From Sanguibacter suarezii NBRC 16159 (GTDB lineage Bacteria > Actinomycetota > Actinomycetes > Actinomycetales > Cellulomonadaceae), in assembly GCF_001552735.1 (NCBI RefSeq), contig NZ_BCRT01000016.1, positions 1-64,000 on the forward strand: a DNA stretch of 64,000 bases. Direction: 5' to 3'. Within the stretch, counting starts at the first letter, position 1, and the number at the start of each line of letters is the position of its first letter. Shown in pieces: positions 26,801 to 34,520 of this stretch. The notes under the pieces are model-generated. The model did no database searches. It had not been told where the DNA came from and was given only the letters and a program-made list of their open reading frames with translations. The translations under genes and the position numbers were made by a program.

Positions 26801-27031
26801 GACCTCGCCCGTCCCATCCCCTGCCGGCGCACCGGGCGCGCTCGCGTGGAGACGACGCAGAACCGTGTCCGCCAGAGCGTCGGCGTCGCGCTCGGCGCGG
26901 TCGGCGGCGCTGCCGACGACGAGACCGGCGACCGGGACGACGTGAGACGGTGCAGCCGGTGCCGTCGCTGGCTCCGGCTGGTCGGCCGCGCTCTGCAGCT
27001 GCGGTGCGTGGGGTGCGTGAGTCAGCGACAT
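23882..27031 (-). CDS. DUF4157 putative metalloprotease, eCIS effector/toxin candidate
   Basis: A 1049-residue protein. Residues 130-200 form the DUF4157 domain: 'FGTGLSHVRIHDDS...AFTTGSDIFFGAGQY' and 'RVLAHELAHVVTEGG' with HExxH at 189-193. DUF4157 proteins are among the commonest predicted eCIS cargos. Residues 205-270 are a highly charged Lys/Glu coiled coil. The large C-terminal part (about 400-1049) has helical, Ala-rich segments with amphipathic stretches near 660-780 and is unassigned. The ATG at 27031 has GGAGAG upstream and opens the minus operon. Its toxicity and loading into the tube are inferred. Confidence 0.88.
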   Translation of the reverse strand: MSLTHAPHAPQLQSAADQPEPATAPAAPSHVVPVAGLVVGSAADRAERDADALADTVLRRLHASAPGAPAGDGTGEVHAHDPGCGHLRRSSAPTSGAVVGAAGGALDAAMSTQIASRTGGGRALPVGIRRSMEGAFGTGLSHVRIHDDSTAASLNQAVSARAFTTGSDIFFGAGQYAPHDTDGQRVLAHELAHVVTEGGGAPVRRSIFSDLFTSKTPEQKEQERKDKEAKEARKLLAEQEAERKAAAAAESKKKEKREKAELKASRAKGVAGRAALSQEIYGSEPALAATPFQGTSMIITRPTQGVASDSAVAMTALGAQFQEALGRERKTLERLALEHRQDPTWTVERIADEAYRLTWLTGPAADRLNAVRPPRETAAERLVSYIRAARTEANVRSGVTEADAQASTLGTMLPKVVELTYEKYVTALQALMAGPPVRTLEEATDEAEKTVWGTAPEKAVTNRPPRGSALDTRAILDARMRLAASPRAAQPTGIDKAEVTGEKVGGLVATGASGLGLIQSRIASKGQEKDTALDPENTGDPAYASEPLGIGATIAAAYEAAENVKTGNRSGEGPKFPKSDETKVAAGMGTVTDVFTSLADSVNGTIKFVKALKECSSAPNPRKGLAAAKAGFDGLSSLTESAKSTAKFAVLIDSTVGDSVKKVIPGLNIVTAVLSVASNAMTLADKAMRMSETNTAMLEARASDTSDKRVNVLVYPLLRVTQRYTKNLEQASWSTAVAISEVVTSIATVASAGGFGIPSAVQQGIGALNTLHSLGHVIAEEYLTHLSQKASEASVGALEGSAEELLSRNPGVAVDGIILRAAQKDPHAVAFLSNYEVDGAVVDAAMLAKVHVRGSLAGGATPQTEQDVLVKIRQAVLDEMGEGADPEYTYVTWKNKVGSTLTNLSDKWSSTGTMADHRNRMDASGAAPGTPAGKQPGGRGVLWRLKMMVKGEEKFGRSAKKTEVNWEDSVAKGSVRDTGVALVCGPFQLPTRCTEADMTTFLEGVDTLSDAVIVEAATNMENSEEGRAILIKIIQERLATAMPHAGATR

Positions 27032-27265
27032 GGTGGGTCTCTCCGCTCGTCGGGACGGTCAAGCCACGCGGTGCGGCTGCCGGGTCCGCGCGGGACGGCG
27101 GCCCCGTGGGCGCTGCTCGTGCCATCCTGGCTCCTCGGCTCACGGCGGCACTACCGCAATTGATACCCAAGTCCGGTCGCCGGCGGGTGAGTTCTTCTCC
27201 AGGGGACGCAGAGAGATATCAGCCCTCTCGTCGGGAATGTCAGTGGCTGCCGATAGGTTCGGGGC

Positions 27266-28888
27266 ATGGTCGAGGAACCCGTGCACGAGGAGGACGCCGC
27301 CACGCAGAGCACCGTGGCGGCGCTGCTCGATGCCGTGGTGCGCGCAGACCGGATGATCAACGCCCTGGCTGCCACCCGCGCCGGGCTCATCGAGGCGCTG
27401 CGCGTGGCGTCGGTCGAACCCGATCCAGATCCCGAGCCCTCAGCCTCTGCTCGGACAGCAGAGATGCTGGAACTGCGTCAGGAGATGGACCTGCGGTCCA
27501 TGACCGCCGAGCTGGCCTGCGCCCTGCACCTTCCCCAGTCCTCCGCCGCCCGCCTGGTCGACGACTCCCAGGCCTTGGCCACGCTCCTGCCCGCCACCGC
27601 CGCTGCTCTGGCCGCCGGGACCATCACCTACCGCCACGCGACCACGATGATCGCCCTCGTCGCAGGTCTCGATCCCCACCTGCGCGCACGCGCGGAAGCC
27701 ACGCTGGTCCCCCGTGCCACGGTCCTCACGGTCGCCGCGCTCACCCGGGCTGCCACCCGCGAACGCGACCGTCTTGACCCTGTCCCCCTCGTCGACCGCC
27801 ACACGCGGGCGGCCGCCGGACGCACCGTCCTGCTCGAGCCGGACATCGACGGCATGGCCTGGCTGCACGCCCATCTGCCTGCGACCCAGGCGACCGCCAT
27901 CTTCCACCGGGTCTCCGACGCGGCCGCAGCACTGCAGCACCCCGACGACCCGCGGACCTTGCCCCAGCTGCGTGCCGACGCCCTCGCCGCCCTGTCCCTG
28001 GACGACGACGCCCGGGATGCTCTCGACCATGCACTCGGAGACCTGGGAGACCTGAACGGTCTCGCTGATGCCGTCGCTGGCGCTGCAGCACATCCCCTCG
28101 ACGACCCCCTCGGCGCTGGCACTGGCGAGAGCACGAGCAGGCGGGACGCGGGTGGACGGGGCACGGGTGGACGGGGCACGGGTGGGTGGGACGACGCGAT
28201 CGACGCCGCTGAAGCCCGCACGAGGCGCCGTCGCCGCGACAGCGCCCGGCTGATGCGCCAGACCCTGCGCGGCATCCGGCCCACCGTCGCCGTCACCGTC
28301 CCCGTCCTCACCCTCCTCAGCGGGGACGCCCCCGGTGACCTGGAAGGCTACGGACCCATCGACGCCGAGACTGCCCGCCAGCTCTGCGCCGACGCACCCT
28401 CCTTCCTACGCATCCTCACCCACCCCCACACCGGCGCCATCCTCGGCGTCGACCGCAACCGCTACACCGTCCCCGCCGACCTCAAAGCCTGGCTCCGCCT
28501 CCGCGACGCAACCTGCCGCTTCCCCGGCTGCGCCCGCCGCGCCACCCGCTGCGACCTCGACCACGTCACCGACTGGGCCCACGGCGGCACCACCGACCAG
28601 ACCAACCTCATCCACCTGTGCCGCACCCACCACCGCCTCCGACACACCACCCGCTGGAAGGCCCAGCTCACCACCGCGCCACTGGCCACCGCGCCACTGG
28701 CCGCCACACCTCGCGCCGCCAGCCCGCCCGACGGCCCTCGCAGTGCGAGCGTGCGCTGGACCGCGCCCTCCGGTCGCACCTACACCACCACCGACGCCCT
28801 CACCGGACGCGCCACCACCAGCGACCCGCCCATCAGCTCCGTTGAACCCGAACCGCCCTCCGGCTTCCCCGACATCCCGCCATTCTGA
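27266..28888 (+). CDS. HNH endonuclease, DUF222 / 13E12 family
   Basis: A 540-residue protein with an N-terminal DUF222 helical domain (about 15-250: 'LAATRAGLIEALRVA', 'AAALAAGTITYRHATTMIALVAGL') and a C-terminal HNH nuclease module: 'RDATCRFPGCARRATRCDLDHVTDWAHGG' followed by 'NLIHLCRTHHRLRH'. It belongs to the 13E12 repeat family, abundant and mobile-like in actinobacterial genomes. It sits between the DUF4157 gene and the eCIS ATPase and transcribes away from the former. A Gly/Arg-rich repeat (about 285-310) and an 'ATAPLATAPL' repeat are present. It is probably an insertion unrelated to injection. The 27032-27265 gap should hold divergent promoters. Confidence 0.9.
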   Translation: MVEEPVHEEDAATQSTVAALLDAVVRADRMINALAATRAGLIEALRVASVEPDPDPEPSASARTAEMLELRQEMDLRSMTAELACALHLPQSSAARLVDDSQALATLLPATAAALAAGTITYRHATTMIALVAGLDPHLRARAEATLVPRATVLTVAALTRAATRERDRLDPVPLVDRHTRAAAGRTVLLEPDIDGMAWLHAHLPATQATAIFHRVSDAAAALQHPDDPRTLPQLRADALAALSLDDDARDALDHALGDLGDLNGLADAVAGAAAHPLDDPLGAGTGESTSRRDAGGRGTGGRGTGGWDDAIDAAEARTRRRRRDSARLMRQTLRGIRPTVAVTVPVLTLLSGDAPGDLEGYGPIDAETARQLCADAPSFLRILTHPHTGAILGVDRNRYTVPADLKAWLRLRDATCRFPGCARRATRCDLDHVTDWAHGGTTDQTNLIHLCRTHHRLRHTTRWKAQLTTAPLATAPLAATPRAASPPDGPRSASVRWTAPSGRTYTTTDALTGRATTSDPPISSVEPEPPSGFPDIPPF

Positions 28889-28944
28889 GCAGTCCGGGGC
28901 GCAGCCTTGCGCACCCCTGCGCAGCCCTGCGCAGCTGGCCTCGG

Positions 28945-30969
28945 TTACTCGAAGGCCTTCGCGGGCACCCGCCGGCCGAGCTTCGTGAACTCCCGCACCA
29001 CGGCGAAGTGCAGGTCCCGCATCCCGACCAGGCGCTGCTGGGCCACCGCCTCGTAGGCCGCTGACAGCACGATGTTGCGGATGTCTCCGCCGGCCACCTC
29101 GAGGGTGTCGGCCAGCACCGCGACGTCCACCGGGTCGTCCGGGTCGAGCGCGGGCAGCTGGGCGAGGTGGTGCTTCCACAGGCTCGCCCGCGTTGCGGCG
29201 TCAGGGTCGGGGAAGTGGATCATGAAGTGCAGCCGCCGGGCGAAGGCCTGGTCGAGGTTTCCGCGCAGGTTCGTGGCCAGCACCGTGATCCCGTCGAAGG
29301 ACTCCATCCGCTGCAGCAGGTAGGCCACCTCCTGGTTGGCGTACCGGTCCTTGGAGTCCCCCACCGCCGACCGCGAGCCGAAGAGCGAGTCGGCCTCGTC
29401 GAAGAACAGCACGCAGTTGAGCGACTCCGCCTCGGTGAAGACCTTCTCCAGGTTCTTCTCCGTCTCCCCGATGTACTTGTCCACGACCGAGGACAGGTCC
29501 ACCTGGAAGAGGTCCATGCCCAGCGCGTCCGCGACCACGTGCGCAGCCAGCGTCTTCCCGGTCCCCGGGCTGCCGGAGAACAGCGCCGCGATGCCTGTCC
29601 CCTTGCCCCCCTTGCCCTGCAGGTCCCCCAGCGCGAACACGTCGTCACGGTGCGTGGCCCACGCGATGAGCCTGCTGACCTCCTCCCGGGTGCGCTCGGG
29701 CAGCACGAGGTCGTCGAGCACCGCGGTGCCGCCCCGAGCGCCTGCGCGCCGGGCTCCGCCGCGCCCCAGCCGGCGCGCGGCGTCCTGCACGATCGCGGTC
29801 GTCACCGGCGTCCCGACCAGCTCAGCGGTGCGCAGCGCGAGCCGCCCGACGGCGCTGATCTGCTCCGGGGTCAGACGCAGCCCGGTCACGGCGTCCTGGG
29901 GCACCTGCCCGGCGAGAGCGTTCCACCACAGGTCCGAGCGTTCCGCGGTGGTCAACCGAGGTGCGGTCACCGAGACCGGGATGGTCGCGGCCCAGGACGC
30001 GTCCCACGCTGTCGTAGCCACCGCGATCACCGGCATGACCGATCCGGTGATCAGATCCATCGCGCCCGCGGCCAGCTCGGAACCGGCGAGGATGAGCACG
30101 CAGCCGTCGAGCGCCGCCTCCAGGACCAGCGCGGCGACCAGGTCGCGAACCGCGCCGAGGCTCAGCCCGGCACTGCCACCCTCACCGACGCCTGATCCAC
30201 CGCCTACCCCGCTGCCCGCTCCACCGGCCATGGCGTTGAGAGCCGGCACCCGGCGCAGGTCAGCCAGCAAGCACATGACCCCCAGCTCCTGGCACGCGGC
30301 GGCCGCGAGCGCCGTTCCTGCGGTGCCCGGCCCTGCGGTCACCCACACGAGGGTGGCACCGCGGCGCAGTGCACCGGCAACCGTCTCGGTCCCCTCCACC
30401 GGCACCGGGGTGACCTCCCCGAAGAGCGGGAGCAGCCGGGCCGGGGGCGAGTCGTCACCGGTCAAGGTGGCCACGACACGCTCGGCGAGCTGCAGACGAC
30501 GGGCGAGCAGCACGTCGTCGCCGAGGACGGTGACCAGACCGTGCCGGCGCAGCGGCGCGGAGGCCGCGAGACGCTGGCGCCCGTGCGCCGACACGGTCGA
30601 CACCCCGGCCAGCTCGAGGGCCACCGCCACGCTGGGGCGCGCTGCGCCGTCGTCTCCCGAGAGCAACCCGAGCAGCAGGTGGCCAGCCGGGTGCACCTCG
30701 GGCAGCAGCGCCACCACGAGCAGACGGCGGTCGGTGTCGGTGAGGCCGAAGCGTCCGACCAGCTCGTCGATCGGGTCTGCCAGGACGTCGAGAGCACCGG
30801 TGGCATGCTCGGCGTCGAGCACCTCCAGGGCCGCCTGGGCGCCGGAGGCCTGTGCGCTCGCGCCGCGTCGCGCGACGGCCGCAGCGAGGGCGAGCAGCAG
30901 CTCGCTGAACGGGGAGACTGGGCCGTGACCTGCGTCGACGATGATCTGCTCCTTCGGTGGTGTGCACAT
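28945..30969 (-). CDS. eCIS AAA+ ATPase (Afp15/Pvc15-like)
   Basis: A 674-residue AAA+ protein. The N-terminal part carries winged-helix-like regions and a degenerate nucleotide-binding segment ('VTAGPGTAGTALAA', no Lys). The C-terminal domain is intact: Walker A GSPGTGKT (about 466-473), Walker B 'CVLFFDEADSLFG', sensor 'LATNLRGNLDQAFARRLHF' with arginine finger. Family members are essential for eCIS assembly. The start is uncertain. The ATG at 30969 is chosen; TTG (30993) and GTG (30984) lie upstream in frame, and none has a clear ribosome site. It is transcribed separately from both main eCIS operons. Confidence 0.92.
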   Translation of the reverse strand: MCTPPKEQIIVDAGHGPVSPFSELLLALAAAVARRGASAQASGAQAALEVLDAEHATGALDVLADPIDELVGRFGLTDTDRRLLVVALLPEVHPAGHLLLGLLSGDDGAARPSVAVALELAGVSTVSAHGRQRLAASAPLRRHGLVTVLGDDVLLARRLQLAERVVATLTGDDSPPARLLPLFGEVTPVPVEGTETVAGALRRGATLVWVTAGPGTAGTALAAAACQELGVMCLLADLRRVPALNAMAGGAGSGVGGGSGVGEGGSAGLSLGAVRDLVAALVLEAALDGCVLILAGSELAAGAMDLITGSVMPVIAVATTAWDASWAATIPVSVTAPRLTTAERSDLWWNALAGQVPQDAVTGLRLTPEQISAVGRLALRTAELVGTPVTTAIVQDAARRLGRGGARRAGARGGTAVLDDLVLPERTREEVSRLIAWATHRDDVFALGDLQGKGGKGTGIAALFSGSPGTGKTLAAHVVADALGMDLFQVDLSSVVDKYIGETEKNLEKVFTEAESLNCVLFFDEADSLFGSRSAVGDSKDRYANQEVAYLLQRMESFDGITVLATNLRGNLDQAFARRLHFMIHFPDPDAATRASLWKHHLAQLPALDPDDPVDVAVLADTLEVAGGDIRNIVLSAAYEAVAQQRLVGMRDLHFAVVREFTKLGRRVPAKAFE

Positions 30970-31067
30970 GGCGGCGCTGGGCACAGGGTACAAGGGCTCG
31001 CAGGCTACAGCCCCGGCCGCATGTCACGCTTGTATGATCCAGACACCCGCACAGTCAGGAGCTCACC

Positions 31068-31523
31068 GTGCCCACCGCAGGAGACCCTCCCGTCTCCCCC
31101 AGCCCCGCGCAGCCTCAGCCCGCGCACTCCCGCCCCGCCCTGCCCGACGCCGGGGCCCGCGCCCGGGTGGACAGCTGGGCCTGGGCGGTTCGACTGTTCC
31201 GCACCCGGTCACTGGCCGCTGCCGCCTGCCGTGCCGGTCACGTGAGGGTCAACGGCGAGCGGGCCAAGCCTGCGACGCCGGTCAAGGTCGGCGACGAGGT
31301 GCACGTGCGCGGGGAAGGACTCGAGCGGATCGTCGTGGCGAAGAAGATCATCACGAAGCGGGTCGGGGCCGCCCTGGTCCCGGAGTGCATCATCGACAAC
31401 TCCCCGCCTCCTCCCACCAAGCTCGACACCCCGGTGGCCGGCGCGCGCGACCGCGGCGCAGGTCGCCCGACCAAGCGCGAGCGCCGCGAGATCGACGCGC
31501 TGCGCGGACGCGAGCACCACTGA
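31068..31523 (+). CDS. S4-domain RNA-binding protein (Hsp15/HslR-like)
   Basis: A 151-residue protein. Residues 35-95 are an S4 RNA-binding domain ('RVDSWAWAVRLFRTRSLAAAACRAGHVRVNGERAKPATPVKVGDEVHVR'). The tail 'GAGRPTKRERREIDAL' is typical of Hsp15 proteins that bind free 50S subunits to rescue blocked nascent chains. AGGAG (31056-31060) supports the GTG start at 31068. A TATGAT -10-like box sits at 31033-31038. It marks the right end of the eCIS region and the return to core genes. Confidence 0.88.
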   Translation: MPTAGDPPVSPSPAQPQPAHSRPALPDAGARARVDSWAWAVRLFRTRSLAAAACRAGHVRVNGERAKPATPVKVGDEVHVRGEGLERIVVAKKIITKRVGAALVPECIIDNSPPPPTKLDTPVAGARDRGAGRPTKRERREIDALRGREHH

Positions 31524-31602
31524 GCTCTGCCCTGCTGATGTGGCACCGCTGACGCACGTGCGGCCCCGGCGAGCACGCCGCCATCCTTGCTACCGTCGCT
31601 GA

Positions 31603-32601
31603 GTGACGCTCTACATCGACCCACCCCTGTGGCCCGGCCACGGGACCACGTGGTCCCACCTCGTCTCCGACACCTCCCTGTCCGAGCTGCACGCCTTCGC
31701 CGCGCAGGCAGGTCTCCAGCGCCGAGCCTTCGACCTCGACCACTACGACGTCCCCGCCTCCCGGGTGAGCGACCTCGTCGCCGCCGGCGCGGTGGCGACG
31801 TCCGGGAGGGAGCTCCTGGCTCGGCTCACTGCCTCCGGCCTGCGGGTCCGCGGGCGTGACCGGGCCGCGGCCAAGCGCGGGGTGCTGCTCGCGCGGTGGT
31901 CGGCGCTGCTGCCCGGGGTCCCGGGCGCCGCCGAGATCGGCAGGGCGCTGCTCGTCCGCTGGTACGAGCCGCACCGGGCCTACCACGGGCCCGGTCACCT
32001 CACCCACGTGCTGGACTCCCTCGCCGTCCTCGAAGGCGACGAGCCCGCCCCTCGCGCGGTGCACCTCGCACTGTGGTTCCACGACGCCGTGCACGAGGGC
32101 CGCGCGGGAGCTGACGAGGAGGCCTCCGCCGCCCTCGCCGAGACCCTCCTCGCTCCCTTGGTCGCTCCGCTGACCACTCCCCTGCTCGCTCCCCCGACCG
32201 GACACCGGGCCCCCGCCGACCCGGCTGACCGCTCCGCCCCCGCGGCCCTCTCACCAACCGCCGCACCGCTCACCCGGGCCGAGGTGTCCGAGGTCGCTCG
32301 TCTGGTGCTCGTCACCCGCGATCACGCCCCCGACCCCGGTGACCGCGCGGGATCGCTGGTCAGCGACGCCGACCTGGCGATCCTGGCCAGCGCCCCGGAC
32401 AGGTACGCCCGCTACGTCGCGCAGGTGCGCGCCGAGTACTCCCACGTGCCCGACGCCGCCTTCACCACCGGGCGGGCCGCCGTGCTCGAGCAGCTGATCA
32501 CCACCACCCCGCTCTACCGGACCCCGGCCGGATCGCTGCGGTGGGAGGCAGCCGCCCAGGCCAACCTCCGCTCGGAGCTGGCGGGCCTCATCAGCTCCTG
32601 A
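31603..32601 (+). CDS. DUF4031 - HD-type phosphohydrolase fusion protein
   Basis: A 332-residue protein. Residues 1-85 are a DUF4031 domain ('MTLYIDPPLWPGHGTTWSHLVSD', 'DLDHYDVPASRVSDLVAAGA'). From about 95 it continues into an HD-like metal-dependent hydrolase ('RWYEPHRAYHGPGHLTHVLDSL', 'ALWFHDAVHE', then 'LVLVTRDHAPD' and 'SDADLAILAS'), with the H...HD...D ligands visible. The hydrolase domain has an Ala/Pro-rich insert at about 185-225. It starts with GTG at 31603. The substrate is unknown; related HD proteins act on nucleotides. Confidence 0.83.
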   Translation: MTLYIDPPLWPGHGTTWSHLVSDTSLSELHAFAAQAGLQRRAFDLDHYDVPASRVSDLVAAGAVATSGRELLARLTASGLRVRGRDRAAAKRGVLLARWSALLPGVPGAAEIGRALLVRWYEPHRAYHGPGHLTHVLDSLAVLEGDEPAPRAVHLALWFHDAVHEGRAGADEEASAALAETLLAPLVAPLTTPLLAPPTGHRAPADPADRSAPAALSPTAAPLTRAEVSEVARLVLVTRDHAPDPGDRAGSLVSDADLAILASAPDRYARYVAQVRAEYSHVPDAAFTTGRAAVLEQLITTTPLYRTPAGSLRWEAAAQANLRSELAGLISS

Positions 32602-32619
32602 GGATCTTCAGCCGAATGG

Positions 32620-32676
32620 TTGACACTTCAAATAAACGGCGTAGAGTGAAATTACTTGAAGCGACAACCGTTGTCG
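32620..32676 (+). promoter_or_regulatory. Promoter with two inverted repeats upstream of the NAD(P)-binding gene
   Basis: TTGACA (32620-32625) and TAGAGT (32642-32647) are 16 bases apart, a good sigma-70-type promoter. CTTCAA (32626-32631) and TTGAAG (32656-32661) form an inverted pair around the -10 box. CGACAAC-C-GTTGTCG (32662-32676) is a perfect 15-base palindrome just downstream. The stretch is unusually AT-rich for this genome. Repression by a dimeric regulator is likely but the regulator is not identified here. Confidence 0.6.
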
Positions 32677-32708
32677 GGCGCGCTCGACACCTCACCAAGG
32701 AGTCCCCC

Positions 32709-33323
32709 ATGAGCACAGTCACCATCATCGGCGCCGGCAACATCGGGACTGCCGTCGCAGGGATCGCCGTCGACGCCGGCGCGCAGGTGCAGGTCCTGGC
32801 ACGGGACGCAGCCAAGGCCGCGGTCCACCCCGCCGTCACCGCCGGAACCTTCGGCGAGGAGATCACCGGGGACATCGTGGTGCTGGCACTGCCCTACCCC
32901 GCCCTCGCAGACGTCGTCGCCACCTACGCCGGTCAGCTCGCGGGCAAGACCGTCGTGGACGTGACCAACCCGCTCGACTTCGCCACCTTCGACTCCCTCG
33001 TCGTCCCGGCCGACGGCTCCGCCGCCGCCGAGCTCGCGGCCCAGCTCCCGGGCGCCTCGGTGCTCAAGGCCTTCAACACGAACTTCGCCGCCACCCTGGC
33101 CACCAAGACCGTCGGCGACCTGCCCACGACCGTGCTGGTCGCCGGGGACGACGCCAGCGCCAAGCAGGGCCTCGTCGACCTCGTCGAGGCCGGCGGCCTG
33201 CGCGCCCTCGACGCCGGCTCGCTCAAGCGCGCCCGCGAGCTCGAGGCCCTCGGGTTCCTGCAGCTGACCCTCGCAGCCACCGAGAAGACGTCCTGGACCA
33301 CAGGCTTCGCCCTCCTGCCGTGA
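32709..33323 (+). CDS. NAD(P)-binding oxidoreductase (NADPH-dependent F420 reductase-like)
   Basis: A 204-residue Rossmann protein beginning 'TVTIIGAGNIGTAVAGIAVDAG', then 'DIVVLALPYPALADVVATYAGQLAGKTVVDVTNPLDF' and 'LPGASVLKAFNTNF', the layout of F420:NADP oxidoreductase-like (F420_oxidored) proteins. The true substrate, F420 or another small molecule, cannot be told. AAGGAG just upstream supports the ATG at 32709; the longer open frame from 32541 crosses the promoter and is not used. Confidence 0.83.
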   Translation: MSTVTIIGAGNIGTAVAGIAVDAGAQVQVLARDAAKAAVHPAVTAGTFGEEITGDIVVLALPYPALADVVATYAGQLAGKTVVDVTNPLDFATFDSLVVPADGSAAAELAAQLPGASVLKAFNTNFAATLATKTVGDLPTTVLVAGDDASAKQGLVDLVEAGGLRALDAGSLKRARELEALGFLQLTLAATEKTSWTTGFALLP

Positions 33324-33369
33324 CCGAGGCGCCCCGGGCCCTGCCCGGTCGCCAGATCCTGGCCCGGCG

Positions 33370-34419
33370 CTAGATCCGGCCGCGGCGCTGCAACCTGTTG
33401 TAGAAGAACCACCCCAGACCGCTGGGGATCCACGTGGCCACGGCTCGGTAGCCGAAGGTTGCCGCCAGGGCTGTCCCAGGCGGGATCCCCAGCGCAGTCA
33501 GGCTGGCCACCAGGGCCGCCTCGACGGCGCCGATGCCACCCGGCGTAGGCGCGGCCGAGGCGAGCGTGGCTCCCACGAGCGTGCCGAAGGCCGCGGTGAT
33601 CGGGTGGCTGCCCCCGCCCACGGCGATGAGCATCGCCCACAGGGCCACCGCCGAGGACAGGCTGCCGCCCGCAGCCCCCAGAAAGGACGCCGCCAACCGC
33701 GCCGGAGCCCGGACGAGGAGCTTGAGATGCTCGACCGCCTCCCGGCCACGGTGCTGCCACACGTCGGCCAGCGCCGCCCGGATCCGCGGGATCCCCAGCG
33801 CGACGCCCACCACCGCCACGCACATCCCGAGGATCACCAGCATGGTCCAGCCGCTCGGCGCGTCATGCAGCACATCCACGGCTCGCCCTCCCACGAGAGC
33901 CAGCAGCACCAGCAGCAGGATGTGCACGATGAACTGGACCAGGCTCTGCAGCCCGACGACCGCCGTCGCCACGCTCACCGGCAGCCCGAAGGTCGTGAGG
34001 AACCGCACCCCCAGTGCCAAGGACCCCACCGAGGCCGGGGTCGCCGTCGCCGTGAACGTGGCCGCGACCTGCATCTCCACCCCGTCGAGGTACGGGATCG
34101 GGATGCCGGCGCACGCCCGCAGCGCGATCGATGCGCTGACGAAGCCGCCGCACACCGCCAGCGCCGCGACACCCAGCCACGCCGGGCGGGCGCGGCGCAG
34201 GGCGTCGAGGATCTGCGGCATCTCGTTGACCAGAGGGACCGCGACATAGGCCAGGCCCAGCACGAGCACCACCTGGATGATCCGACGTCGCGTCAGCCAG
34301 CGTCGCGGCCGGCCACCGGCCGCTCCGTCGCGACCACCATCGGCTCCGGACCCCTTCGCAGGCCCTCCCGCGGTCCCGTCCCCGGTCCCGTCCGCAGGAC
34401 TCTCAGCGTCGTCTGCCAC
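33370..34419 (-). CDS. Flippase-like integral membrane protein (lysylphosphatidylglycerol synthase TM family)
   Basis: A 349-residue protein with a disordered Gly/Asp N-terminus (1-42) followed by about eight membrane segments. 'SVGSLALGVRFLTTFGLPVSVATAVVGL' and 'APTPGGIGAVEAALVASLTALGIPPGTALAATFGYRAVATWIPSGLGWFF' are signatures of the UPF0104/MprF-type flippase domain. The gene stands alone, convergent with the oxidoreductase at 32709. It probably moves a lipid or lipid-linked molecule across the membrane; the substrate is unknown. Confidence 0.85.
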   Translation of the reverse strand: MADDAESPADGTGDGTAGGPAKGSGADGGRDGAAGGRPRRWLTRRRIIQVVLVLGLAYVAVPLVNEMPQILDALRRARPAWLGVAALAVCGGFVSASIALRACAGIPIPYLDGVEMQVAATFTATATPASVGSLALGVRFLTTFGLPVSVATAVVGLQSLVQFIVHILLLVLLALVGGRAVDVLHDAPSGWTMLVILGMCVAVVGVALGIPRIRAALADVWQHRGREAVEHLKLLVRAPARLAASFLGAAGGSLSSAVALWAMLIAVGGGSHPITAAFGTLVGATLASAAPTPGGIGAVEAALVASLTALGIPPGTALAATFGYRAVATWIPSGLGWFFYNRLQRRGRI

Positions 34420-34520
34420 CCTGCGATGGTAGGTCGGACGCCGCGGCGCCGCCCGTGAGCCAGCATCCGGCGGGGCCCGTCAGGGCGCCCGCAGCGGCAG
34501 CCGGCAACCGGCAGGATCAG

